DNA of 28,965 nt from assembly GCF_964021735.1 (NCBI RefSeq), contig NZ_CAXIBN010000016.1, forward strand, positions 1 to 28,965, read 5' to 3'. Positions within the stretch are counted from its first letter, which is position 1. Each line of letters begins with the position of its first letter. This DNA is from Wocania_A sp964021735. GTDB lineage: Bacteria > Bacteroidota > Bacteroidia > Flavobacteriales > Flavobacteriaceae. Shown piece after piece: positions 1 to 8,142 of this stretch. The notes beneath the pieces were generated by a model. The model was given only the letters and a program-made list of their open reading frames with translations. It was not told where the DNA came from and made no database searches. Made by a program: the position numbers and the translations under genes.

Positions 1-130
1 TTGAGAGAAAGTAACTTGTGCTATTAATAAAAAAATGGCACTTATGAGAGTAATTTTTTTCATCAGATTTGAGAGTTTTAATGAATTTTTATGCGGCTAA
101 TATATAATAATAATTAAAAAAAACTCCATG

Positions 131-178
131 AAGTGCAAAAAAAATCGATAAAATGCAATAATGATATAGATTGCATTT
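131..178. promoter_or_regulatory. operator-like array of TGCAA half-sites upstream of first gene
   Basis: Seen in the sequence: AAATGCAAT (151-159) and ATTGCATTT (170-178) form a perfect 9-bp inverted repeat with a 10-bp spacer. A similar half-site, AAGTGCAAA (131-139), lies 20 bp before the left arm, so the three half-sites are spaced about two helical turns apart. The array ends about 105 bp before the first start codon. This layout fits binding by a dimeric regulator (inference). The arms could also fold as an RNA hairpin if transcribed, but no T-run follows. The rest of 1-283 is AT-rich and holds no supportable gene; a 7/8 match to TAnnTTTG (TACCTTTA, 260-267) lacks an obvious -33 box. 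Confidence 0.4.
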
Positions 179-283
179 GCTTAAATACTAGTAAAATAGC
201 CCGTTTAATGACTTTATGCTTAATAAATAAAAATAAGGGTTAAATAGGCTAAAAATATCTACCTTTAAATAAATCATATTGTT

Positions 284-1192
284 ATGCGTGTATTTTTCTT
301 ATTATTACTAGTGCTTTTTATTACAAATTGTAAAGAATCCGAACCTTTTACATTTAAGGTTATGACATGGAATATTTTACATGGGGCCAACGATATTCCA
401 AATGGTAAAGAAAATGCCATTGCAATTATAAAAGAGATTAATCCAGATGTTGTATTAATGGTAGAAACCTACGGTTCTGGGAAAGAAATTGCAGAGGTTT
501 TAGGATATAACTTTCATTTAATAGCACTCGAAGGAACTTCATTAGATGATAAAGGTACTAACTTGTCGATTTTTTCAAAGTTTCCTTTTGGAGATCGTAT
601 AGACACTGATTATCCTTTTTATTTAGGAGGAAGGGAAATTATTGTCAATAATCAAAAAATTAGATTTTTTTCTAATTGGTTTCATTATTTACCGTGGAAT
701 GATGCACCTGAAAAAATGGGTAAAACAGTTGAAGAATTACTAGCATGGGAGAATAATGGGAAACGTAATGAAATGATACAAAAAGTATTACCATACATTA
801 AGCGGTATGCCAAAGAAACAGATTCAATACCTATGATTTTTGGAGGAGACATGAATACACCTTCGCATTTAGATTGGAATGAAAATACTAAAGCATTACA
901 TAATAATTTGGTTGTTCCATGGAGGGCAACAAAGGTTTTGGAAGACATGGGATTTATAGATTCTTTTAGAGTTTTAAAACCAGACCCTATGTCTAATCCC
1001 GGAATTACATGGGATGTAGAAGGGAAAGAGGATTCTCATAGAATAGATTACATTTTTTACAAGGGGTCTAAGTTAAAAGCCATAAAATCAGAAACATATA
1101 ATGCCTTCTTTAATAAGCCTATCAAAATAAATGATAAAGAGATTATTTTTCCTTCAGATCATGGTTTTGTAGTAACTAGTTTTCAATTATAA
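284..1192 (+). CDS. endonuclease/exonuclease/phosphatase (EEP) family lipoprotein
   Basis: This is a 302-residue protein of the DNase I-like EEP fold, a family of metal-dependent phosphoesterases acting on nucleic acids, phospholipids, inositol phosphates or sugar phosphates. It begins with a hydrophobic lipoprotein signal ending in ITNC (Cys16). The expected catalytic positions are present: TWN with Asn30, a metal-binding Glu61 in MVETYG, GGDMN with Asp189/Asn191, RIDYI, and the terminal SDHG with Asp292/His293. Export as a lipoprotein beside glycosidases and a sulfatase makes a nuclease role less likely than removal of a phospho-substituent from a glycan or lipid, but that is inference. A 170-bp gap separates it from the GH20 gene, which has its own promoter candidate. 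Family is confident; substrate unknown. Confidence 0.85.
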   Translation: MRVFFLLLLVLFITNCKESEPFTFKVMTWNILHGANDIPNGKENAIAIIKEINPDVVLMVETYGSGKEIAEVLGYNFHLIALEGTSLDDKGTNLSIFSKFPFGDRIDTDYPFYLGGREIIVNNQKIRFFSNWFHYLPWNDAPEKMGKTVEELLAWENNGKRNEMIQKVLPYIKRYAKETDSIPMIFGGDMNTPSHLDWNENTKALHNNLVVPWRATKVLEDMGFIDSFRVLKPDPMSNPGITWDVEGKEDSHRIDYIFYKGSKLKAIKSETYNAFFNKPIKINDKEIIFPSDHGFVVTSFQL

Positions 1193-1216
1193 AAAACTAA
1201 TAGATTTATTGTTATT

Positions 1217-1266
1217 GGCTTTTCGAGTTTTATTTTACTCATTTTATGCATTAAAATAGCCTTTTT
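1217..1266 (+). terminator. weak possible intrinsic terminator after the first EEP gene
   Basis: GGCTTTT (1217-1223) can pair with AAAATAGCC (1253-1261) as a seven-pair stem with one bulged base, followed at once by TTTTT (1262-1266). The loop is about 30 nt, which makes the hairpin weak. Position between two genes, the second with its own promoter candidate, is what favours it. Confidence 0.25.
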
Positions 1267-1310
1267 AAATAATTATTAGTATAAATTGTATTACAAAAAG
1301 CAATCAAATA

Positions 1311-1343
1311 TGTGGTTAGAGGTGCATGCATCCTTTATCTTTG
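1311..1343 (+). promoter_or_regulatory. Bacteroidota-type promoter for the GH20 gene
   Basis: TATCTTTG at 1336-1343 is a perfect match to the Bacteroidota sigma-A -7 consensus TAnnTTTG and lies 19 bp before the GH20 start codon. The -33 position holds TGTGG (1311-1315) rather than a clean TTG, so the upstream box is only partial. A palindrome TGCATGCA (1323-1330) sits in the spacer between the boxes, a usual place for an operator, and shares the TGCA core of the array at 131-178. Confidence 0.5.
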
Positions 1344-1362
1344 TTAATCAAATTAACTAAAT

Positions 1363-2988
1363 ATGCAAATAATTTATCGTTTAGTACTTATACTTATTTT
1401 GTTAAGTAGTTGCAATGAAAAAAACAAGACATTTTCAGAATCAGAAATAGCAATTCTTCCTCAACCATCTTCTGTGGTTTTAGGTAAATTCTCATTCGAA
1501 TTAGAGGATAGCATGACCATTTATGCTGATACTAAAGAAGCTAAAATGGCAGGTGATTATTTTATTACATCTTTTAAAAATTCTATAAAAATAAATCTTC
1601 AGAAAACCGATAAAGAAAATGCAGATATTATATTTAAAGAAGACACCTCTCTAAATGATGATGAGTACAATTTAAATATTGTTCCAAAACAAATAACAGT
1701 TAATGCCAATGGATATGGAGGTTTTTTCTATGGAGTGCAAACCATAAAACAGCTACTGTCAAAAGAAATTCCAGAAAGACTAAATGAAGCTAAATACTTA
1801 ATACCTACAGTTAATATTAAAGATAAACCACGTTTTAAATGGCGGGCTTATATGTTGGATGAGTCACGATATTTTCATGGGGAAAAGTTTGTAAAGCAAA
1901 TGCTAGACCAAATGGCATTGTTAAAAATGAATGTATTTCATTGGCATTTAATTGATGATGCTGGGTGGCGTATAGAAATTAAAAAATATCCTTTGTTAAC
2001 AGAAATTGGAGCATTTAGAGCAGACAGTGAAATTGAAACTTGGAAAAGCGGAAAAACTTCAGGGAAACCTCATGGAGGTTTTTATACTCAAGAACAAATA
2101 AAAAATATAGTAGCTTATGCAGCAGAAAGAAATATTACTATAGTTCCAGAATTTGAAATGCCTGGGCACTCTAGTGCAGCCATAGCGGCTTATACTTGGT
2201 TAGGTACTGCAGGAATAGATATTGATGTGCCTATTAAATTTGGACGTTTATATGATAATTATGATGTTACAAAACCTGAGGTAATTAAGTTTATAAAAGA
2301 TGTATTAAACGAAATGTTCGAATTGTTCCCTTCAGAAGTTATCCACATAGGCGGTGATGAAGTAGGCTATAAAGTTTGGGAAGAATCAAAATCTGTTCAA
2401 AAATACATGAAAGAACAGGGCATTAAAACACCTGCCGATTTACAAATTGATTTTACCAATAAAATATCTCAATTTATGGAGAAAAATGAGAGAAGAATGA
2501 TGGGCTGGAATGAGATTTTGGGGAAAAATATCCATCAAGGTTTTGAAGAAAAGAAACATGATAAAGAAGCCGAAACCGAATTGGCCAAAAATGTGGTGGT
2601 ACATTTCTGGAAAGGAGATTTAGATTTGGCAAGAGATGCTGCTAAAAAGGGTTATGATATAGTAAACTCGTTGCATAGCAATACCTACTTAGATTATAAT
2701 TATAAGTCTATTAGCTTAGAGAAAGCCTATGGCTTTAATCCTATTCCAGATGGTTTAGAGGAGCAATATCATAAAAATATATTAGGTTTAGGATGCCAAA
2801 TGTGGAGCGAATGGACACCAACTAATCTTGATGTTGAGAGACAAACATTTCCAAGAATTGCAGCTTATGCAGAGGTAGGCTGGACGCAACTAGAAAATAA
2901 AGATTATAAGAGTTTTAAACGAGCTCTTAAAAAAATACAAAAACATTGGGATAGTTTGGAAATCAATTATTTTAAAGATGTTGAGTAA
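1363..2988 (+). CDS. GH20 beta-N-acetylhexosaminidase lipoprotein
   Basis: A 541-residue exo-acting beta-N-acetylhexosaminidase, which removes terminal beta-GlcNAc or GalNAc by substrate-assisted catalysis. It has a lipoprotein signal ending in LLSSC (Cys17), a GH20b-type N-terminal alpha/beta domain to about residue 150, then the catalytic barrel. The barrel shows FHWHLIDDAGWRIEI and the family signature HIGGDE, with the catalytic Asp-Glu pair at 332-333. It ends soon after the barrel and lacks the accessory domains seen on the second GH20 at 16744, so the two are not simple duplicates. The sulfatase gene follows after 19 bp and is probably co-transcribed, which suggests that desulfation and hexosamine removal act on the same glycan (inference). 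Confidence 0.95.
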   Translation: MQIIYRLVLILILLSSCNEKNKTFSESEIAILPQPSSVVLGKFSFELEDSMTIYADTKEAKMAGDYFITSFKNSIKINLQKTDKENADIIFKEDTSLNDDEYNLNIVPKQITVNANGYGGFFYGVQTIKQLLSKEIPERLNEAKYLIPTVNIKDKPRFKWRAYMLDESRYFHGEKFVKQMLDQMALLKMNVFHWHLIDDAGWRIEIKKYPLLTEIGAFRADSEIETWKSGKTSGKPHGGFYTQEQIKNIVAYAAERNITIVPEFEMPGHSSAAIAAYTWLGTAGIDIDVPIKFGRLYDNYDVTKPEVIKFIKDVLNEMFELFPSEVIHIGGDEVGYKVWEESKSVQKYMKEQGIKTPADLQIDFTNKISQFMEKNERRMMGWNEILGKNIHQGFEEKKHDKEAETELAKNVVVHFWKGDLDLARDAAKKGYDIVNSLHSNTYLDYNYKSISLEKAYGFNPIPDGLEEQYHKNILGLGCQMWSEWTPTNLDVERQTFPRIAAYAEVGWTQLENKDYKSFKRALKKIQKHWDSLEINYFKDVE

Positions 2989-3007
2989 AACTAAAGTTTG
3001 AAAGCTT

Positions 3008-4567
3008 ATGATTAGAATATCAAATAAAATAGGAATAGTTCTTTTCCTTTTTATGGCTATTATTTCATGTAAATCAGATAAAAAAGAAGTTGAAATCGTT
3101 AAAGAAAAACCTAATATCATTTTATTTATGATAGATGATATGGGTTGGCAAGATACCTCTGTGCCGTTTTGGAAAGAAAAAACAGTGTTTAACAACCGCT
3201 ATCAAACACCAAACATGGAGCGACTTGCTAGTCAAGGTATGAAATTTACTCAAGCTTATGCAACGCCTGTTTGTACACCAACACGAGTGAGTTTGATTTC
3301 TGGAATGAATGCTGCTAGACATAAAGTTACCAATTGGACTTTTAAAAGAGATATTTCAATGGTAAGCCCCCCAAAAGGATTAAAAATGCCATATTGGAAT
3401 TTGAATGGTGCGCAGCCAACCGATTCTGTACCACGCTCAGTCCATATTACACCATTACCACAAATACTAAAAGATAACGGCTATGAAACTATTCATGTTG
3501 GTAAAGCTCATTTTGGAGCCATAGGAACTCCAAGTGCAGACCCTATTGCGTTAGGATTTAATGTCAATATTGGTGGTCATGCTGCGGGCCAACCAGGAAG
3601 TTATTATGGGACAGACGATTTTAGAAACTTAAATAGTAAAACCACCATTTGGGACGTTCCTGGTTTAGAAAAATACCACGGAAAAGATATTTTTCTTACT
3701 GAAGCACTTACTAAAGAAGCCATAATCGCCATGGATAAAGCGGTTGCTAACGATAAGCCATTTTATTTATATATGTCGCATTATGCGGTACATACGCCAA
3801 TTCAAGGTGATGCTAGGTTTGAACAGAAATATTTAGACCAAGGGCTACATCCCATAGAAGCAAGATATGCATCATTAATAGAGGGTATGGATAAGAGCTT
3901 GGGAGATATTATGAATCATTTGGAAGAAAAAGGAGTTTCTGAAAATACCATTATTTTATTTATGTCAGATAACGGCGGTTTAAGCGCAGTTGCTCGTGGT
4001 GGTGAAAAGCATACACATAATAAGCCTTTGTCGAGCGGAAAAGGCTCTGTACACGAAGGGGGTATTCGAGAGCCTATGCTTGTAAAGTGGCCAGGAGTTA
4101 CTAAAGAAAAATCAGAAACAGATGATTTCGTAATTATCGAAGATTTTTTTCCAACCATTATTGAACTTGCAGGAATTGATGATTTTAAAACGGTTCAATC
4201 TGTCGATGGAAAAAGCTTTACGTCAATTTTAAAAGGCGAAAAGCAAGATAATAACAACAGAGCTTTATTTTGGCATTATCCAAACCATTGGGGGCCAACT
4301 GGACCAGGGATTGGAGCAACAAGTACTATACGGAAAGGTGATTGGAAATTAATTTACTATCATTTAGATAATAATTTCGAACTATTCAATATTGCTGATG
4401 ATCTTGGGGAAACAATAAACCTAGCCACCAAAGAAAAAGCAAGGCTTAAAGCGTTGGCTAAAGATTTAGGGAGTTATTTAAGAAGTGTAAATGCGCAAAT
4501 GCCAATATACACAGATACAAATAAACAAGTCCCTTGGCCAGATAGCGACGATGTGCTAAACTATTAG
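3008..4567 (+). CDS. type I (formylglycine) sulfatase lipoprotein
   Basis: A 519-residue S1-family sulfatase, which hydrolyses sulfate esters from carbohydrates. The lipoprotein signal ends in IISC (Cys21). N-terminal metal ligands are in IDDMGW (Asp43/Asp44). The formylglycine site is CTPTR with Cys89 as the modified residue, so maturation needs a formylglycine-generating enzyme, which is not in this window. A further metal-site motif SDNGG has Asp321/Asn322. Length and motif order fit a complete enzyme. I cannot assign an S1 subfamily; candidates in this context are sulfated GlcNAc, Gal or fucose on animal or algal glycoproteins. It is 19 bp after the GH20 gene and 54 bp before the second EEP gene, consistent with an operon. 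Confidence 0.93.
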   Translation: MIRISNKIGIVLFLFMAIISCKSDKKEVEIVKEKPNIILFMIDDMGWQDTSVPFWKEKTVFNNRYQTPNMERLASQGMKFTQAYATPVCTPTRVSLISGMNAARHKVTNWTFKRDISMVSPPKGLKMPYWNLNGAQPTDSVPRSVHITPLPQILKDNGYETIHVGKAHFGAIGTPSADPIALGFNVNIGGHAAGQPGSYYGTDDFRNLNSKTTIWDVPGLEKYHGKDIFLTEALTKEAIIAMDKAVANDKPFYLYMSHYAVHTPIQGDARFEQKYLDQGLHPIEARYASLIEGMDKSLGDIMNHLEEKGVSENTIILFMSDNGGLSAVARGGEKHTHNKPLSSGKGSVHEGGIREPMLVKWPGVTKEKSETDDFVIIEDFFPTIIELAGIDDFKTVQSVDGKSFTSILKGEKQDNNNRALFWHYPNHWGPTGPGIGATSTIRKGDWKLIYYHLDNNFELFNIADDLGETINLATKEKARLKALAKDLGSYLRSVNAQMPIYTDTNKQVPWPDSDDVLNY

Positions 4568-4621
4568 TAAAATAATTATTAAAAATAAATTCAGTTTCTT
4601 TAATACTAAAAATTCACAATC

Positions 4622-5419
4622 ATGTTTAAAAAACACATTTTCGGGTTACTATTTGTCATGCTATTTTCGTTGATTAATGCGCAAACTAAAGTAGATTCAT
4701 CACGGGTAGTTCGCGTGCTAACTTATAATATTTATCATGGTGAAACAGTTAGTGCTCAGAAACCATTTGATTTAGATTTATTGGCAAAAATAATTAGTGA
4801 TACCAAACCAGATTTAGTGGCTATGCAAGAAGTAGACTTTAAAACCAAAAGGGTTTTAAAAATGGATTTGGTGACCGAGTTGGGTTTACGCACAAGAATG
4901 GTTGGTGTTTTTGGAAAAGCCATGCCTTTTGATGGTGGCGAATACGGAGAAGGCGTGCTGTCTAAAAATTCATTTTTAAGCACAAAAAACCATGCGTTGG
5001 GAGCAAGGGAGAATAAAGAGCCTCGTGCCGCATTGGAAGTGAATGTGCAAATTAAAAGCGGCGATTCCATTAGGTTTATTGGTACACATTTAGACCATAC
5101 AAATGATGAAACCGACAGAATAAGTCAAGCAAAACAAATCAATGCTATTTTTTCTCAAGATGAAGTGCCCACCATTTTGGCAGGCGATTTAAACGCTACA
5201 CCAGAAAGTGAAACCATGCAGGTTTTTTATCAAGAATGGAAGCAGTCATTTAAGGAAAACATACCAACCTATCCAGCAGTAAATCCAAAAATAAAAATAG
5301 ACTATATTCTTTTTAGACCAGCAAATAGATGGCGTGTAATTGAAACAAAAGTTATTGATGAAGAAATTGCTTCAGATCACAGACCTGTTTTAAGTGTGTT
5401 GGAATTGTTAAAAGAGTAA
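4622..5419 (+). CDS. secreted EEP-family phosphoesterase-like protein
   Basis: A 265-residue EEP-fold protein with a cleavable signal peptide (cleavage predicted after SLINA, residue 20) and no lipobox, unlike the EEP protein at 284. The active-site set is complete: TYN with Asn36, QEVD with Glu70, GTHLDH in the middle, GDLN with Asp189/Asn191, KIDYI, and SDHRPV with Asp252/His253. It is therefore probably an active periplasmic or secreted phosphoesterase or phosphodiesterase; the substrate cannot be read from the sequence. Two EEP proteins flanking a hexosaminidase and a sulfatase raises the possibility that phosphate-bearing glycans are processed (inference). It is the last gene before a 444-bp gap. 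Confidence 0.88.
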   Translation: MFKKHIFGLLFVMLFSLINAQTKVDSSRVVRVLTYNIYHGETVSAQKPFDLDLLAKIISDTKPDLVAMQEVDFKTKRVLKMDLVTELGLRTRMVGVFGKAMPFDGGEYGEGVLSKNSFLSTKNHALGARENKEPRAALEVNVQIKSGDSIRFIGTHLDHTNDETDRISQAKQINAIFSQDEVPTILAGDLNATPESETMQVFYQEWKQSFKENIPTYPAVNPKIKIDYILFRPANRWRVIETKVIDEEIASDHRPVLSVLELLKE

Positions 5420-5424
5420 AAAAA

Positions 5425-5453
5425 TAAAGGGCAAATACATTATTTACCCTTTA
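5425..5453. terminator. strong hairpin after the EEP gene; best terminator polarity is minus strand
   Basis: TAAAGGG (5425-5431) pairs perfectly with CCCTTTA (5447-5453); after one C/A mismatch, AAAT (33-36 of the 5400s) pairs with ATTT (42-45), leaving a 5-nt loop. It begins 5 bp after the stop codon. On the + strand the 3' arm ends in only three T's and is followed by A's, whereas on the minus strand it is followed by a clean T-run (the A-run at 5418-5424). It may end the upstream message weakly and block antisense transcription more strongly. Confidence 0.5.
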
Positions 5454-5863
5454 AAAACTAAATAAAAAACTCATAATTAATTTGATTAAATTATTGTGAC
5501 TAACTCAAAATATAATCATAAACTACATATCAAAATTAAGAATATATTTAATTAAAATCTACTAGTAATCAAACAACAACCAATACTTTCTTTGCATCAA
5601 AAGATTTAATTATTTAAAGGATTTTAAAATTTAAAAAGTTATACGTTTTAGTTATATTGTAAAAAATTATACGAAGGCATTTTCTTTTTACATAAAATAA
5701 TTTTTAGTAATGAAAACCAAATAAGAATTTTTTAGCATTAAAACTGAATGGCTGTTTTTTGTTGTTTAGCTATGCAACACTGTTATTAGTCTAAAATACT
5801 TAACCACTCCGTTTAAATTAAAGATATTTATTTAGTTTTTAAAATATAAAAACACTTTATAAA
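5454..5863. other. 410-bp AT-rich non-coding region before the core operon
   Basis: No plausible gene is present on either strand. It most likely carries the promoter and control region for the GH92-symporter-GH130 operon, but I find no complete TTG/TAnnTTTG pair; TTTCTTTG (5588-5595) is a 7/8 match without a good upstream box. TTATACG occurs twice (5639-5645 and 5667-5673), with a related TTATATTG between them (5652-5659). TTGCAT (5592-5597) and ATGCAA (5772-5777) resemble the half-sites upstream of the first gene. Confidence 0.4.
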
Positions 5864-8113
5864 ATGTTAAACAAATACACGCTTATAATTCTTGTTTTTA
5901 CAGTCTTCATTTCTTGTAAGAAAGAAGATAGAAAAATAGCTCAAAACACATCAAAAAACACTGTTCATGTCGATCCATTTATTGGCACAGGCGGTCATGG
6001 GCATACATACCCAGGAGCAACCGTTCCTTTTGGAATGCTACAAGTAACTCCTGTAAATGGTATTAGTAGTTGGGATTGGTGTTCAGGCTATCATTATTCC
6101 GATTCTATTGCAGTTGGTTTTAGTCATTTAGCGTTAAGTGGTACAGGTATTGGCGATTTAGCAGATGTGTTGTTTATGCCAATAAATAAAGAAGTTGATT
6201 TATCTGCAACACCATTGTCACGAGATTCATTAGCTTATAAATCGAAATACAATCATAAAAACGAAAAAGCGTCACCAGGGTATTATCAAGTGTTTTTAGA
6301 AGACCATAATGTGAATGTTGAGTTAACCACGGCGTTACGTACCGCTTACCATAAATATACATTTAAAAAAGAAGATAAACAAGCAGTAGTTATCGATTTA
6401 GGATTTGCGATAAATTGGGATAGAGTTCTTAAAAGCTCAATAACTATTGAAGATGATTATACTATTAGCGGTTACCGATTTAGTAAAGGTTGGGCAGCCA
6501 ATCAAAAGGTGTTTTTTGTCGCTAAATTTTCTAAACCAATAACGAAACATCATATTTTTACTGATGGAAATCGTATAGAACATCAATCTTCTGAAGGTGA
6601 AAAAACATCGGTGCAATTATTTTTTGATGCTAATAATTCATCTCAATTATTCACTAAAGTAGCACTATCATCAGTAAGTATTGAAAATGCTAAAGACAAT
6701 TTAGAAACAGGCGATTTTAATTTTGAAACTATTAAAACTGAAGCCGAAAATACTTGGAATGATGCCTTAACAAAAATTGAAGTTGAAACTTCAGTTGATT
6801 CATTAAAAACCATATTTTATACAGCTATGTATCATGCGCAATTAGCGCCAGTTACTTACAGTGATAAAAATGGACAATTCAGAAAAGAAAATGATGAAAT
6901 TGTAACTGCCGAAAATTATACAGCATATTCAACATTGTCGCTTTGGGATACGTTTAGAGCAGAACATCCGCTTTTAACACTAACTGCACCAAACAAGGTT
7001 TCAGATATTATCAATACCATGTTGGCGTATTACGAAACTAAAAAGATTCTACCAGTTTGGACACTATATGCGAACGAAACCAACACCATGACAGGTTATC
7101 ATTCTATTCCTGTAATTGTCGAAGCTTATAAAAAGGGTATTCGAGGTTTTGATGCAGAAAAAGCTTTTGAAGCTATGAAAACTACCATGATGCAAGATGA
7201 ACGTGGATTGAATCATTATAAAAAGCATGGTTATATTCCGTATAGTTTATTAGACGAATCGGTTACCATTACTTTAGAATATGCTTACGATGATTGGTGT
7301 GTGGCGCAAATGGCAAAAGCATTAGGAAAAAACGATGATTATGAGTTTTTCTTGAATCGATCAAAAGCTTATCAGCATTTATTTGATAATGAAACAGGTT
7401 TTATGCGAGGAAAATCTGAGGATGGGAAATCTTGGAATGAACCTTTCGATCCTAAACATTCTAACCATAGAGAACAAACCGATTATACCGAAGGTAATGC
7501 TTGGCAGCATAGTTGGTTTGTACCACATGCTGTTAACGATTTTATAAAACTTCATGGAAGTAATGAGGTTTTTACCAACCGATTAGAACAATTATTTACA
7601 GAAAGCTCTGAAATTACGGGCGATAATGTTTCGGCAGATATATCTGGACTTATTGGTCAATATGCACATGGTAACGAGCCAAGTCACCATATTGCTTATA
7701 TGTTTAATCATGCAAATCAACCATGGCGTACTCAATATTGGGCACGTTACATTATGAATACACAATACAATACAACACCAAATGGTTTGAGCGGTAATGA
7801 GGATTGCGGACAAATGTCTGCTTGGTATGCTTTAAGCTCTATTGGTTTATATCCTATGAATCCTGCTTCAGGTGATTACGAGATTGGAAGTCCGATTTTC
7901 GAAAAAGCGACTATTAAAATTTCTGAAGACAAATCATTTGTTATTAAAGCAGAGCAGGTTTCAGATAAAAACATATATATACAATCTGCTACATTAAATG
8001 GGGAAACATATAATCAAACATCTATTTCGCACAAACAAATTATGCAAGGTGGTACACTACATTTTGTTATGGGAAATCAACCTAATAAAAATTGGGGAAT
8101 AACCAACAACTAA
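5864..8113 (+). CDS. GH92 exo-alpha-mannosidase lipoprotein (first)
   Basis: A 749-residue calcium-dependent GH92 enzyme; the family removes alpha-linked mannose by an inverting mechanism from N-glycans and related mannosides. The lipoprotein signal ends in FISC (Cys18), followed by KKED. The N-terminal beta-sandwich begins with VDPFIGTGGHGHTYPG and PFGM (about residues 36-60). In the (alpha/alpha)6 domain, TEGNAWQ carries Glu543, which by position corresponds to the general acid Glu533 described for Bacteroides BT3990. HGNEPSHH (Glu605) and GNEDCGQ (644-650, with Asp647) are the other signature segments. The acid is Glu and not the Gln reported for GH92 members that act on mannose-1-phosphate-6-mannose. 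It heads the core operon, 29 bp before the symporter. Linkage preference cannot be assigned. Confidence 0.95.
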   Translation: MLNKYTLIILVFTVFISCKKEDRKIAQNTSKNTVHVDPFIGTGGHGHTYPGATVPFGMLQVTPVNGISSWDWCSGYHYSDSIAVGFSHLALSGTGIGDLADVLFMPINKEVDLSATPLSRDSLAYKSKYNHKNEKASPGYYQVFLEDHNVNVELTTALRTAYHKYTFKKEDKQAVVIDLGFAINWDRVLKSSITIEDDYTISGYRFSKGWAANQKVFFVAKFSKPITKHHIFTDGNRIEHQSSEGEKTSVQLFFDANNSSQLFTKVALSSVSIENAKDNLETGDFNFETIKTEAENTWNDALTKIEVETSVDSLKTIFYTAMYHAQLAPVTYSDKNGQFRKENDEIVTAENYTAYSTLSLWDTFRAEHPLLTLTAPNKVSDIINTMLAYYETKKILPVWTLYANETNTMTGYHSIPVIVEAYKKGIRGFDAEKAFEAMKTTMMQDERGLNHYKKHGYIPYSLLDESVTITLEYAYDDWCVAQMAKALGKNDDYEFFLNRSKAYQHLFDNETGFMRGKSEDGKSWNEPFDPKHSNHREQTDYTEGNAWQHSWFVPHAVNDFIKLHGSNEVFTNRLEQLFTESSEITGDNVSADISGLIGQYAHGNEPSHHIAYMFNHANQPWRTQYWARYIMNTQYNTTPNGLSGNEDCGQMSAWYALSSIGLYPMNPASGDYEIGSPIFEKATIKISEDKSFVIKAEQVSDKNIYIQSATLNGETYNQTSISHKQIMQGGTLHFVMGNQPNKNWGITNN

Positions 8114-8142
8114 GCAACTAATTAACTAACAACCAATAACAA

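Noticed and set aside
1..27. Possible 3' tail of an upstream gene (frame 1 open to TAA at 25-27)
   Set aside because: Eight codons are too few to tell coding from chance.
685..948. Minus-strand open frame inside the first EEP gene, and similar antisense frames across the window
   Set aside because: They lie wholly within well-supported + strand genes, show no family motif or signal peptide, and arise from codon bias of the real genes.
5749..5790. 13-codon frame with three Cys in the 444-bp gap
   Set aside because: It is very short, has no start context and is expected by chance in non-coding sequence.
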